A DNA stretch of 5,382 bases, taken from contig JAZQIZ010000007.1 of assembly GCA_045541395.1 (NCBI GenBank), positions 1-5,382 of the forward strand, read 5' to 3'. Position 1 is the stretch's first letter. The number at the start of each line of letters is the position of its first letter. The notes beneath the pieces were generated by a model. That model searched no databases and was not told the DNA's origin. It saw only the letters and a list, made by a program, of their open reading frames with translations. Position numbers and translations under genes: made by a program. The DNA is from JAZRWQ01 sp045541395 (GTDB lineage: Bacteria > Bacillota > Clostridia > Oscillospirales > UMGS1783). Shown in pieces: positions 1 to 5,355 of this stretch.

Positions 1-757
1 CATTAATAATGTTACCGGTAGTTTCAACTATGTTAGCAATAAAACCGTTTATAAAATCTTCTTTAAAATTCTCACTGAAAGAATTTAAAAACTTTACACG
101 GTATATTTCGCCGGTATACTCATTTTCAATGAAATCAGAATGCGTAATAAATACGCCGTAGGCCTCTCTATCTGAAAAATCGTAAGGGTTTTCTTCGTCA
201 AACTGTACTTCGCCTTCTACACCCGTAGCCGCAAAAGAGGCCTGGCTTATGCGTTTGGAAGAATACAGATCGGCCTGGTAACCGACGGGGTTATATACTC
301 CGCAAACGGTATATTCTTTTCCGTCCAAAGTATAGGTATCGCCAACGTTTACGTACTGTCCGTCTATTTCGTAGGGCACAACTATCTGCCCGTTTTCGGT
401 TACCCAATCGCCTATCTCAACGCCTATCTTTTGACTATCGGCTTCTATACCGATAATATCTACGCCTTCAAGCTGGGTGCTCATAACCGAATAGAAATCA
501 AGTTCATCGGTATAGTCGGAAAGAAATACCGACGCGCTTTCATAGTCGGCTGAAGTCATAGTATCTGCCTGAAAGTCTATAGCTTTCTCAACCGAGGAAT
601 AACCTGTAAGGGTATTGGACATTGCTACGCTTTGGGAATAGTACACGTTCATAGCGCAGCTACTTATGATAATTCCAAGCAATAACACCAACGCTATTAC
701 CGTGCGCTTGGTTAAAAACTGCTTTATATTACTAAGGCATAATTTTATTAGTTTCAT
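1..757 (-). CDS. MacB/FtsX-type ABC transporter permease, second copy (N-terminal 252 residues; runs off left edge)
   Basis: Partial gene: the frame is open from the ATG at 757 to the window edge, with no stop. A GAGGAG ribosome binding site precedes the ATG and fixes the start. Seen: a basic N-terminus, one hydrophobic segment at about residues 19-38, then a long extracytoplasmic region of MacB periplasmic-core type. Residues 116-153 carry GDW, NGQI, VP, VGDT, then EYTVCG. The same string of motifs occurs at residues 118-154 of the large permease at 2157-4580, and both proteins begin MKL(I/L) and have YSQ just after the first membrane helix, so the two are paralogues. By family knowledge such proteins pair with a LolD/MacB-type ATPase and work mechanically on extracytoplasmic substrates rather than importing solutes. 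It lies 92 bp behind secreted peptide B with no terminator between them, so they are probably co-transcribed. I infer that the missing part holds the remaining helices and perhaps a second extracytoplasmic domain. Whether another ATPase follows to the left cannot be seen. Confidence 0.88.
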   Translation of the reverse strand, partial: MKLIKLCLSNIKQFLTKRTVIALVLLLGIIISSCAMNVYYSQSVAMSNTLTGYSSVEKAIDFQADTMTSADYESASVFLSDYTDELDFYSVMSTQLEGVDIIGIEADSQKIGVEIGDWVTENGQIVVPYEIDGQYVNVGDTYTLDGKEYTVCGVYNPVGYQADLYSSKRISQASFAATGVEGEVQFDEENPYDFSDREAYGVFITHSDFIENEYTGEIYRVKFLNSFSENFKEDFINGFIANIVETTGNIIN

Positions 758-785
758 ACTATTCTCTCCTCAGAATGGATAAAAG

Positions 786-796
786 GCTGTCCTGCT
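786..796. repeat. Inverted repeat flanking peptide B gene, left arm
   Basis: GCTGTCCTGCT here is the exact reverse complement of AGCAGGACAGC at 1242-1252. The arms bracket the peptide B gene: this one is in the gap between peptide B and the second permease, the other is in the peptide B leader. In the transcript the 5' and 3' untranslated parts could therefore pair over 11 bp. There are no flanking target duplications or transposase, so a mobile-element end is not supported, and a chance match is possible. Confidence 0.4.
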
Positions 797-849
797 ATTT
801 TTATTAATTAGTTATTAATTATGGTAATTATGTGGCAAGTCATCAATAT

Positions 850-1206
850 TTATGCAACGTCAGAACCTCCACAATAACATGTCCAACTATTATTTACTAA
901 AGTAAAAGTAATTGCACTGCTATATTTATATTCCCAAGTTGAGTTAGCGCTTCCGTTGCCATATCTTCGCATTGTATCACTAAAAGAATATGAAGTATAG
1001 TCATTTGTCATTTTATAAGTACCATATACATATGCAGATACCTGTTTAATGTCCTCTCTTTCAGTTTTTGCCTTAGCCCATTTTCCGCTATTTGAATATT
1101 GCGTATAAGCATCTACATGCCCACAATCATCAGCAAATACAGCAATGCTTGCAAAAATGGAAATTAGTAATATTGCTAATACAGATATTCTAAGTATCTT
1201 TTTCAT
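850..1206 (-). CDS. Secreted Cys/Tyr-rich small protein (peptide B), lactococcin 972-like locus
   Basis: 118-aa precursor of no family I can firmly name. The start is well supported: TTTTGGAGG lies 8 nt ahead of the ATG. Residues 1-25 are a typical Sec signal peptide (MKK, hydrophobic core, AVFA just before D26). The mature part, about 93 residues, has Cys28 near its N-terminus (CGHVD), a basic patch around residues 42-54 (WAKAKTERED), then VSA at 56-58, YTSYSFS at 70-76, and a C-terminal CYC at 110-112. It is rich in Tyr, Ser and Asn. The same framework occurs in the 148-aa protein at 4649-5095 (CSVD, ISA, YTYYSFS, CASC), so I treat the two as divergent homologues. Position directly ahead of a MacB-like permease fits a lactococcin 972-type secreted bacteriocin or signal peptide; AYTQY followed by K and A residues faintly resembles that family from memory. 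It has its own promoter (1294-1323). Three cysteines allow one disulfide plus one free thiol. The secretion call is strong, the bacteriocin call weak. Confidence 0.85.
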   Translation of the reverse strand: MKKILRISVLAILLISIFASIAVFADDCGHVDAYTQYSNSGKWAKAKTEREDIKQVSAYVYGTYKMTNDYTSYSFSDTMRRYGNGSANSTWEYKYSSAITFTLVNNSWTCYCGGSDVA

Positions 1207-1241
1207 AATATACCTCCAAAATTTAAAACATAAGTTAGATA

Positions 1242-1252
1242 AGCAGGACAGC
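1242..1252. repeat. Inverted repeat flanking peptide B gene, right arm
   Basis: AGCAGGACAGC is the exact reverse complement of 786-796. It lies in the peptide B leader, downstream of the predicted transcription start and about 36 nt before the start codon. Confidence 0.4.
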
Positions 1253-1293
1253 TTCTTTATAAACTCTATTTATTAATGATCTTACTTGCTTTT

Positions 1294-1323
1294 AACATAA
1301 CAAAACATATATAAATATGTCAA
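1294..1323 (-). promoter_or_regulatory. Sigma-A promoter for peptide B and second permease
   Basis: On the minus strand there is a perfect -35 TTGACA (1318-1323), then 18 bp, then a -10 of TATGTT (1294-1299); TTATGT with a 17-bp spacer is the alternative reading. Transcription would begin near 1287, giving a leader of about 80 nt before the GGAGG site and ATG of peptide B. The promoter separates peptide B and the second permease from the upstream operon, although no terminator lies between, so read-through is likely as well. Confidence 0.7.
1305..1320. promoter_or_regulatory. Small dyad overlapping the peptide B promoter -35
   Basis: ACATAT and ATATGT form 6-bp inverted arms around 4 bp, covering the spacer and half of the -35 hexamer. 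The placement would suit a repressor operator. The sequence is all A/T except one base per arm, so chance is a real possibility. Confidence 0.3.
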
Positions 1324-1328
1324 CGCAC

Positions 1329-1363
1329 TTACCCTATTTGCAGTTTTTATTACCCTAATTGCA
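1329..1363 (-). promoter_or_regulatory. Paired 14-bp direct repeats, 21-bp period: candidate LytTR-type regulator site
   Basis: Read on the minus strand, TGCAATTAGGGTAA (1363-1350) and TGCAAATAGGGTAA (1342-1329) differ at one position and are separated by 7 bp, so they repeat every 21 bp, two helical turns. The downstream copy ends 5 bp before the TTGACA of the peptide B promoter. Two direct repeats about 21 bp apart just upstream of a promoter is the known arrangement for LytTR-domain response regulators (AgrA, ComE and PlnC types), which often control bacteriocin genes. The identity of the regulator is inference; none is encoded in the window. The upstream copy overlaps the last codons and stop of the small ORF at 1355-1465. 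Confidence 0.5.
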
Positions 1364-1465
1364 AAAGGTAATCATTCTTTTCTTTGTCTCTTTATCTATT
1401 GTACAATCAATTATTGTATTATCCTTAATTCCTTCAACACCACTTATAATATATTTACCTTTCAT
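1355..1465 (-). CDS. 36-aa small protein, translationally coupled to the ABC ATPase
   Basis: A short gene easily missed because of its size. Its ATG shares bases with the TGA stop of the ATPase (ATGA overlap), and GGGAGGAA, an excellent ribosome binding site, lies 7 nt ahead. Both features are typical of real, translationally coupled genes. The product begins MKGKYIISGVEG and ends KKRMITFCN; it has no signal peptide and no membrane segment, is Lys/Ile-rich, and carries two cysteines (21 and 35). I recognise no family. It is the last gene before the second promoter, and its stop codon lies inside the first direct repeat upstream of that promoter. Possible roles are a cytoplasmic partner of the transporter, a small immunity or regulatory peptide, or a signal-less secreted peptide. 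It could also be the start of a formerly longer gene cut short when the second module arrived. No function can be assigned from sequence. Confidence 0.6.
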   Translation of the reverse strand: MKGKYIISGVEGIKDNTIIDCTIDKETKKRMITFCN

Positions 1466-2139
1466 AATTCTTCCTCCCGAGATATCAGGCCGTCTTTGAT
1501 AATGTATGTTTTATGACAAGCTTTTGCTACTTCGGGGTTATGAGTAACAATAATAATTGTTTTGCCCTGCTCATTCAGGCTTTTGAATATGCTTACAACT
1601 TCCGAGGAAGTATTGGTATCAAGCGCCCCGGTAGGCTCGTCTGCCAAAATTACGTCGGGCTCGTTAACCAAAGCTCTTGCTATGGCAACTCGCTGTGCCT
1701 GGCCGCCCGAAAGCTGGTTTGCCCGCCTCTTTGCAAGGTCGGCAATACCTAAGCTTTCTAAAATAGGCTCTATTCTTTTAGTGCTTTTCCGTAAAGGCTC
1801 CTTGGAAAACAGAAGCGGCACCATTACGTTTTCCTCCACGCTTCGATCTGTAAGCAGTCCGAAATCCTGTAACACAAAGCCGAATTTTTTGTTTCTAAGG
1901 TAGGCCAATTTCTTCTGAGAAAGTTCCTCAACCTTCTGCCCGTCTACTTCATAGGAACCGCTTGTAAGGGTATCCATACAACCGATAATATTCAAAAGAG
2001 TTGATTTACCTGAGCCCGATGGACCCATTATTGCAATCATTTCGCCTTTTTCTACGGTTAGGTCTACCCCGCGCAATGCATGAACCTCATTGGGCTGATT
2101 TTCATTATATTTCTTTACTATGTTTGTTAGTTTCAGCAT
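1462..2139 (-). CDS. ABC transporter ATP-binding protein (MacB/LolD type, lactococcin 972 export/immunity-like)
   Basis: A complete 225-aa nucleotide-binding subunit of usual length. It hydrolyses ATP on the cytoplasmic face to drive the large permease encoded just upstream. All motifs are intact: Walker A GPSGSGKS at 39-46, Q-loop Q91 in VLQDFGLL, signature LSGGQAQR at 143-150, Walker B VILADEP at 163-169, D-loop ALD at 172-174, and switch His200 in VTHN. The HALRGVDL start and EPTGALD are characteristic of the MacB/LolD/FtsE branch that pairs with FtsX-like permeases. The FGFVLQDFGLL region followed by SVEEN resembles, from memory, the ATPases of lactococcin 972 loci. The gene starts 17 bp after the permease stop, with GAGGTAGG ahead of the ATG, and overlaps the next small ORF by 4 bp. 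Its base composition is visibly richer in G+C than the permease beside it (37 of 60 bases at 1681-1740), closer to the second permease. It may serve both permeases. Confidence 0.95.
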   Translation of the reverse strand: MLKLTNIVKKYNENQPNEVHALRGVDLTVEKGEMIAIMGPSGSGKSTLLNIIGCMDTLTSGSYEVDGQKVEELSQKKLAYLRNKKFGFVLQDFGLLTDRSVEENVMVPLLFSKEPLRKSTKRIEPILESLGIADLAKRRANQLSGGQAQRVAIARALVNEPDVILADEPTGALDTNTSSEVVSIFKSLNEQGKTIIIVTHNPEVAKACHKTYIIKDGLISREEEL

Positions 2140-2156
2140 ATTACCTACCTCGCTCT

Positions 2157-4580
2157 CTATCGCTTTTTACGTGTAATAGGACTTAATCGCGAATACACAC
2201 ATAGCGGCACGACTGTCGATATTACGATCAATAATACACTTAATATGATCGATAATACAAAACTAATAATTATTGATTCTGTTGAAAGCATGGATAATCT
2301 GTATGTAATCACTACTCCTAATATTGTTCCAACAATAGCTGATAATGCAAAAATAATAGAGTTAAAACACAATGTTAGTTTAATCAGCTTACTTGTTGTC
2401 ATTCCGTGCATGTAATAGATACTATTTTGATATTGCTTTTCAAAATAAAGCAATAACGTATACACTACGCACCCGATAATTAGTATAGATATTGCTGCAA
2501 TAAGCTGAATCCTATACATTTTAGCAGAATATATAGATTCATCATCTGCTTTTTTGCTTATATCCTTGAATATGGCACATTCTCCTATTGCCTGAAGCTC
2601 TTGTTTCAGATTATCTACATCGGATTCATCTTCAGCGGTTATTAGCTTTATCGGTCGTTCAAAACCGCTTGGCATTTTGCTGCCAATATCATCTCCGGTT
2701 CCAACAGGTACTCCGTTTACGTACAATTTGGGGCTATATGCCAAAATAATATCTTTATCAACTACCTGAAACAATGTTTGCATAGACATAGGCTTTCCGT
2801 CTAATACTATAGCTCTCTCACCGTACCCTATTATTCCAACTACTTTCAAACAAAATTGGTTTTTGACTATTGTTGTTGAGTCTAAAGTTCCATCATCTAA
2901 CACAATAATTTCACCTAACTCCACATCGTTAAATAATCCGTAACCTTCTAAAGTATCGTTTATTTTTGCATTCAAATGCTCTGCCATAGGTGCCGTCAGC
3001 ACCACCGGAACATATTCGCATTCTGTTAATTCTACACCGTCACTCCACTGCGAAAACCATGAGCCACTTTTACATAGGTTCTCATTTGCTGATATTTCCC
3101 CTGATACTTGCTGCAACGATATGGCATCTCCTATTTTTTCTTTGCTACCGTAAATTCTTCTCCATATTCTGGTTATAACTATTTCCGAAACAGATTCTAT
3201 CTCATCATAGTCTGCCAATAAATCCTTTGCATTATCATATTTGGAGCAATCAACAGCAATAATTCTATCTGAAGAGTCATAAGTTCGATTAACGTAAATG
3301 GTATTAGCTTTAGATTCTATAAAATATCCCATCGCAGATACAAAAAGATAACAAACAAATACCATTTGTAAAAAAACGGAGCATTCAACCCATAGGTCCC
3401 TTGAGAAGAATTTTTTTAATAATTCATAATTAGCCGATCTTAACTTTGTAACTTTACGTTTTGAAATATGATCGGCGGAGATTCTGCCTCGTCCTTTATT
3501 ATTACATAAACGTTTTATTGAACACAAAAATAACGAGAGCAACACTATAGAAAAAATTATCAAAAACAGTAAAAGTACCTTTGGAAAGCTTAAATATGAC
3601 ATGCCTGATGAGGTTTGAAGATCATGCCTGATAATAAAAGAAGCTAATATATAACCTAATAGATACGCTGGGAATAAATATACTCCCATATTTATTGTTG
3701 ATATTATTGCCGCATATAGAGGAGTTGATCCACAGCGAATAATTACTTTATAGTAATCCATAATTATTTTAATTACAAAATTATATAACAACACAATAAA
3801 CGCTATATTTACCACAAGCATTATTGAATAGAGAACAAATTTCCCATAGAACTGTGAATCTATAGTGGTTACTGTTTCAATATTTTCCTCCTCGTATGTT
3901 AACCCTATTCCCTTATCTGCTACTGAACCAATAATTAATTTGGCAATATCGGAACGCTCTTCTTTTGACATAGCGCCAATGCATCTAATCCGTAAACTAT
4001 AGGGACGCTCCGAAATCTTTTCGCAGTCTTTGTAGTTTATAAACACTCCGGGAACATTCTTATAACAAAATTTTTCATTTAAAAATATGGTATTATCATA
4101 AATATCCGCGGGGTATGTTCCGCAAACAGTAAATTCACAGGAATTTACTGTCACTGTATCACCAACTCCGGCTCCGTCAAAACTACCTTCAGGAATAAAT
4201 ATTTGTCCCTGGCCCGAAAGCCACTCTCCGGATGAAACTGCAAGAAATGAATGCTCCTGTGCACTTGTGCCCAAAAGAGAGTATTCGTCATTAATTGATA
4301 AAAGTACACACGCAAAAAGAACATCCTCACACTCTGAATTTGCACTTTCAATTGCATTTTCTATCGTAGTTGAATCCTTGCAATCATTAACTATGAAATC
4401 AATGATCCTATCCTTTCCCATCAAGGAATTAACCGAATTATAGCTAACAGATACTTGCGAGTACAGGAGAATTGTTGCCATACTCAGAATAATTAGGGAG
4501 GCAATCAACAATAGAAATACCCTAAATTTTCTTTTTAAGAGTATGATCGAATTAAGAAATAATTGATGCAATAATTTCAT
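2157..4580 (-). CDS. Large ABC permease with two MacB/FtsX-type halves (putative bacteriocin-associated integral membrane protein)
   Basis: A complete 807-aa membrane subunit. Hydrophobic segments lie at about residues 20-41, 248-272, 287-316, 334-354, 399-421, 690-713, 734-760 and 768-796. This gives two repeats of one helix, a large extracytoplasmic domain (about 42-247 and 422-689), then three helices. Each half has the cytoplasmic loop expected to touch the ATPase (RCGSTPLYAAI near 282; MHGMTTSKLIKL near 724). The first outer domain has GEW, GQIFIP, VGDT and FTVCG (118-154). The second has VVLTAP, NDTLEGYG and FCLKVVG (526-583), the usual MacB core pattern. Such two-half permeases occur beside lactococcin 972-type peptides, where they are thought to give immunity or assist release; role here is inferred. 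The single outer domain and 10-helix plan of BceB-type peptide-resistance permeases does not fit. The ribosome binding site is an unusual run of six G (AGGGGGGA) 9 nt ahead of the ATG. It is flanked by peptide A (68 bp before) and the ATPase (17 bp after). Confidence 0.92.
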   Translation of the reverse strand: MKLLHQLFLNSIILLKRKFRVFLLLIASLIILSMATILLYSQVSVSYNSVNSLMGKDRIIDFIVNDCKDSTTIENAIESANSECEDVLFACVLLSINDEYSLLGTSAQEHSFLAVSSGEWLSGQGQIFIPEGSFDGAGVGDTVTVNSCEFTVCGTYPADIYDNTIFLNEKFCYKNVPGVFINYKDCEKISERPYSLRIRCIGAMSKEERSDIAKLIIGSVADKGIGLTYEEENIETVTTIDSQFYGKFVLYSIMLVVNIAFIVLLYNFVIKIIMDYYKVIIRCGSTPLYAAIISTINMGVYLFPAYLLGYILASFIIRHDLQTSSGMSYLSFPKVLLLFLIIFSIVLLSLFLCSIKRLCNNKGRGRISADHISKRKVTKLRSANYELLKKFFSRDLWVECSVFLQMVFVCYLFVSAMGYFIESKANTIYVNRTYDSSDRIIAVDCSKYDNAKDLLADYDEIESVSEIVITRIWRRIYGSKEKIGDAISLQQVSGEISANENLCKSGSWFSQWSDGVELTECEYVPVVLTAPMAEHLNAKINDTLEGYGLFNDVELGEIIVLDDGTLDSTTIVKNQFCLKVVGIIGYGERAIVLDGKPMSMQTLFQVVDKDIILAYSPKLYVNGVPVGTGDDIGSKMPSGFERPIKLITAEDESDVDNLKQELQAIGECAIFKDISKKADDESIYSAKMYRIQLIAAISILIIGCVVYTLLLYFEKQYQNSIYYMHGMTTSKLIKLTLCFNSIIFALSAIVGTILGVVITYRLSMLSTESIIISFVLSIILSVLLIVISTVVPLCVYSRLSPITRKKR

Positions 4581-4648
4581 GCCAATATCCCCCCTTTTTT
4601 TATTTGCTACTTACTTACGACTTAGTTCAATAAATTTTTTAATTGCCT

Positions 4649-5095
4649 CTATATAATAGACCCAGGCTCATTCCCACTTGCACCTATTTTACAAGATGCA
4701 CAGTACGCCTCATATATATTTCCTACAGTTTTCAAATAACGGCCAGACGGCAGATTTGCCTCAGATACAACTCTATTTCCAATTTCAGGTTCATCTGAAG
4801 CTAATGCACTAAATGAGTAGTACGTATATGGGGCACTATTATAATAGTAATAACAGGATGCTTGTGCAGAAATATAGAACACATCTGAAGCTATAGCCTC
4901 ATTACACCCGGTAAATGTTGTTGTTGCATAAATAGATGCATTGCTTCCATAATTCTGATATCCTAATGCATAATAACTGGCAACTCCATCGACAGAACAG
5001 CTACTGTTTAATGATGCAGTACTAACCTCTGATGCCGAAACTGCAATACACAGTATAGTAATTAATAAGATAATTATAGGTATAAGTTTTTTCAT
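4649..5095 (-). CDS. Secreted Cys/Tyr-rich small protein (peptide A), first gene of the operon
   Basis: 148-aa precursor of no family I can firmly name. AAAGGAG lies 7 nt before the ATG, and a consensus promoter lies about 130 nt upstream. Residues 1-21 form a Sec signal peptide ending AVSA before S22; Cys16 inside it is not in a lipobox, so a lipoprotein is unlikely. The mature part, about 127 residues, is rich in Ser, Ala and Tyr, with five cysteines (33, 64, 81, 132, 135). Features in order: SSCSVD (31-36), a YQNYGSNASIYATT stretch (46-59), ISA (75-77), a CYYYY run (81-85), YTYYSFS (90-96), and CASC (132-135). The C-VD, (V/I)SA, YTxYSFS and terminal Cys-pair framework is shared with peptide B at 850-1206, with similar spacing, although overall identity is low. 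Y-x-N-Y followed by AT faintly recalls lactococcin 972 from memory; this protein is longer than that 91-aa precursor. Being first in an operon with a MacB-like transporter suggests a bacteriocin or signal handled or resisted by that transporter. Secretion is well supported, activity is not. Confidence 0.85.
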   Translation of the reverse strand: MKKLIPIIILLITILCIAVSASEVSTASLNSSCSVDGVASYYALGYQNYGSNASIYATTTFTGCNEAIASDVFYISAQASCYYYYNSAPYTYYSFSALASDEPEIGNRVVSEANLPSGRYLKTVGNIYEAYCASCKIGASGNEPGSII

Positions 5096-5146
5096 ATATA
5101 ATCTCCTTTCTATACCATACAGATTGAATTTACTACTATAGCAGTT

Positions 5147-5174
5147 TTAATTTTTCATAGCGGTTACCTCCTTT
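5147..5174 (-). promoter_or_regulatory. Perfect Shine-Dalgarno with a three-codon open frame in the peptide A leader
   Basis: On the minus strand AAAGGAGGT (5166-5174), fully complementary to the 16S rRNA end, sits 8 nt before ATG AAA AAT TAA (5158-5147). It is a better ribosome site than that of peptide A itself, yet encodes only Met-Lys-Asn. The stop is 51 nt before the peptide A start. Either it is a minimal upstream ORF that regulates translation or leader stability, or it is a decayed copy of the peptide A start region (AAAGGAG...ATGAAAAA occurs at both). Confidence 0.45.
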
Positions 5175-5230
5175 ACTGTATATCTTATATTATATTTGGT
5201 ATTGGAAATTCAAAAAACCTTTACAGTTGT

Positions 5231-5259
5231 ATTATAGCATTAGCGGATATTTTTGTCAA
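5231..5259 (-). promoter_or_regulatory. Consensus extended -10 sigma-A promoter for the peptide A operon
   Basis: On the minus strand: TTGACA (5254-5259), exactly 17 bp, then TATAAT (5231-5236), preceded by TGC, which gives an extended -10 as well. Every position of both hexamers matches consensus. Transcription should start near 5224, making a leader of about 130 nt. A promoter this strong suggests high expression unless something represses it; an adjacent dyad (5261-5285) is one candidate site. Confidence 0.9.
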
Positions 5260-5260
5260 T

Positions 5261-5285
5261 TATAATTCTATTTAATGGAATTATA
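5261..5285. promoter_or_regulatory. Perfect 8-bp inverted repeat abutting the operon promoter: candidate operator
   Basis: TATAATTC (5261-5268) and GAATTATA (5278-5285) are exact inverted arms around 9 bp. The dyad begins one base upstream of the -35 hexamer. The position suits an activator site or a repressor that blocks polymerase. The arms are A/T-rich, which raises the chance of coincidence. It has no resemblance to the direct-repeat pair upstream of the second promoter. Confidence 0.4.
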
Positions 5286-5304
5286 TTAAAAAATTTCTGT
5301 TCCT

Positions 5305-5348
5305 AAATAAAAAAAGAGAGACAAATCTCTTACGAAATGTCTCTCTTT
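5305..5348 (-). terminator. Rho-independent terminator of the upstream gene
   Basis: AAAGAGAGACA (5348-5338 complement) and TGTCTCTCTTT (5323-5313 complement) form a perfect 11-bp stem with a 14-nt loop, followed in the minus direction by a run of seven T (5315-5309) and ATTTAG. In the plus direction only three T follow the stem, so the terminator acts on leftward transcription. It ends the preceding unit and isolates the peptide A operon. Confidence 0.85.
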
Positions 5349-5355
5349 GTAACTG

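Noticed and set aside
800..830. A/T palindromic stretch after peptide B as a terminator
   Set aside because: No G/C-bearing stem and no U-tract following it; peptide B and the second permease are more likely co-transcribed.
808..843. 12-codon ORF between peptide B and the second permease (ATG ACT TGC ...)
   Set aside because: No Shine-Dalgarno sequence and very short; unlike the 36-aa ORF it has no supporting signal.
1329..1363. CRISPR-like repeat
   Set aside because: Only two copies with a 7-bp gap; far too short and few for an array.
1513..1903. Two plus-strand open frames of 79 and 113 codons
   Set aside because: They lie wholly antisense to the intact ABC ATPase, lack ribosome binding sites and show no domain-like composition; shadows of the real gene.
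2001..2186. Plus-strand open frame across the ATPase start and permease end
   Set aside because: Antisense to two well-supported genes, with no ribosome site.
2990..3178. Plus-strand open frame inside the large permease
   Set aside because: Antisense shadow with no start signal.
4151..4357. Minus-strand open frame of 68 codons in another frame of the large permease
   Set aside because: It overlaps a well-supported extracytoplasmic domain of the permease and has no ribosome site.
2157..4580. BceAB-type antimicrobial peptide resistance transporter
   Set aside because: That family has about 10 helices and one large outer domain; this protein has two outer domains and about 8 helices in two repeats, and no adjacent BceS/BceR-type two-component genes are visible.
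4649..5095. Peptide A as a lipoprotein because of Cys16
   Set aside because: The residues before Cys16 (T-I-L) do not form a lipobox, and a normal signal peptidase I site (AVSA) follows.
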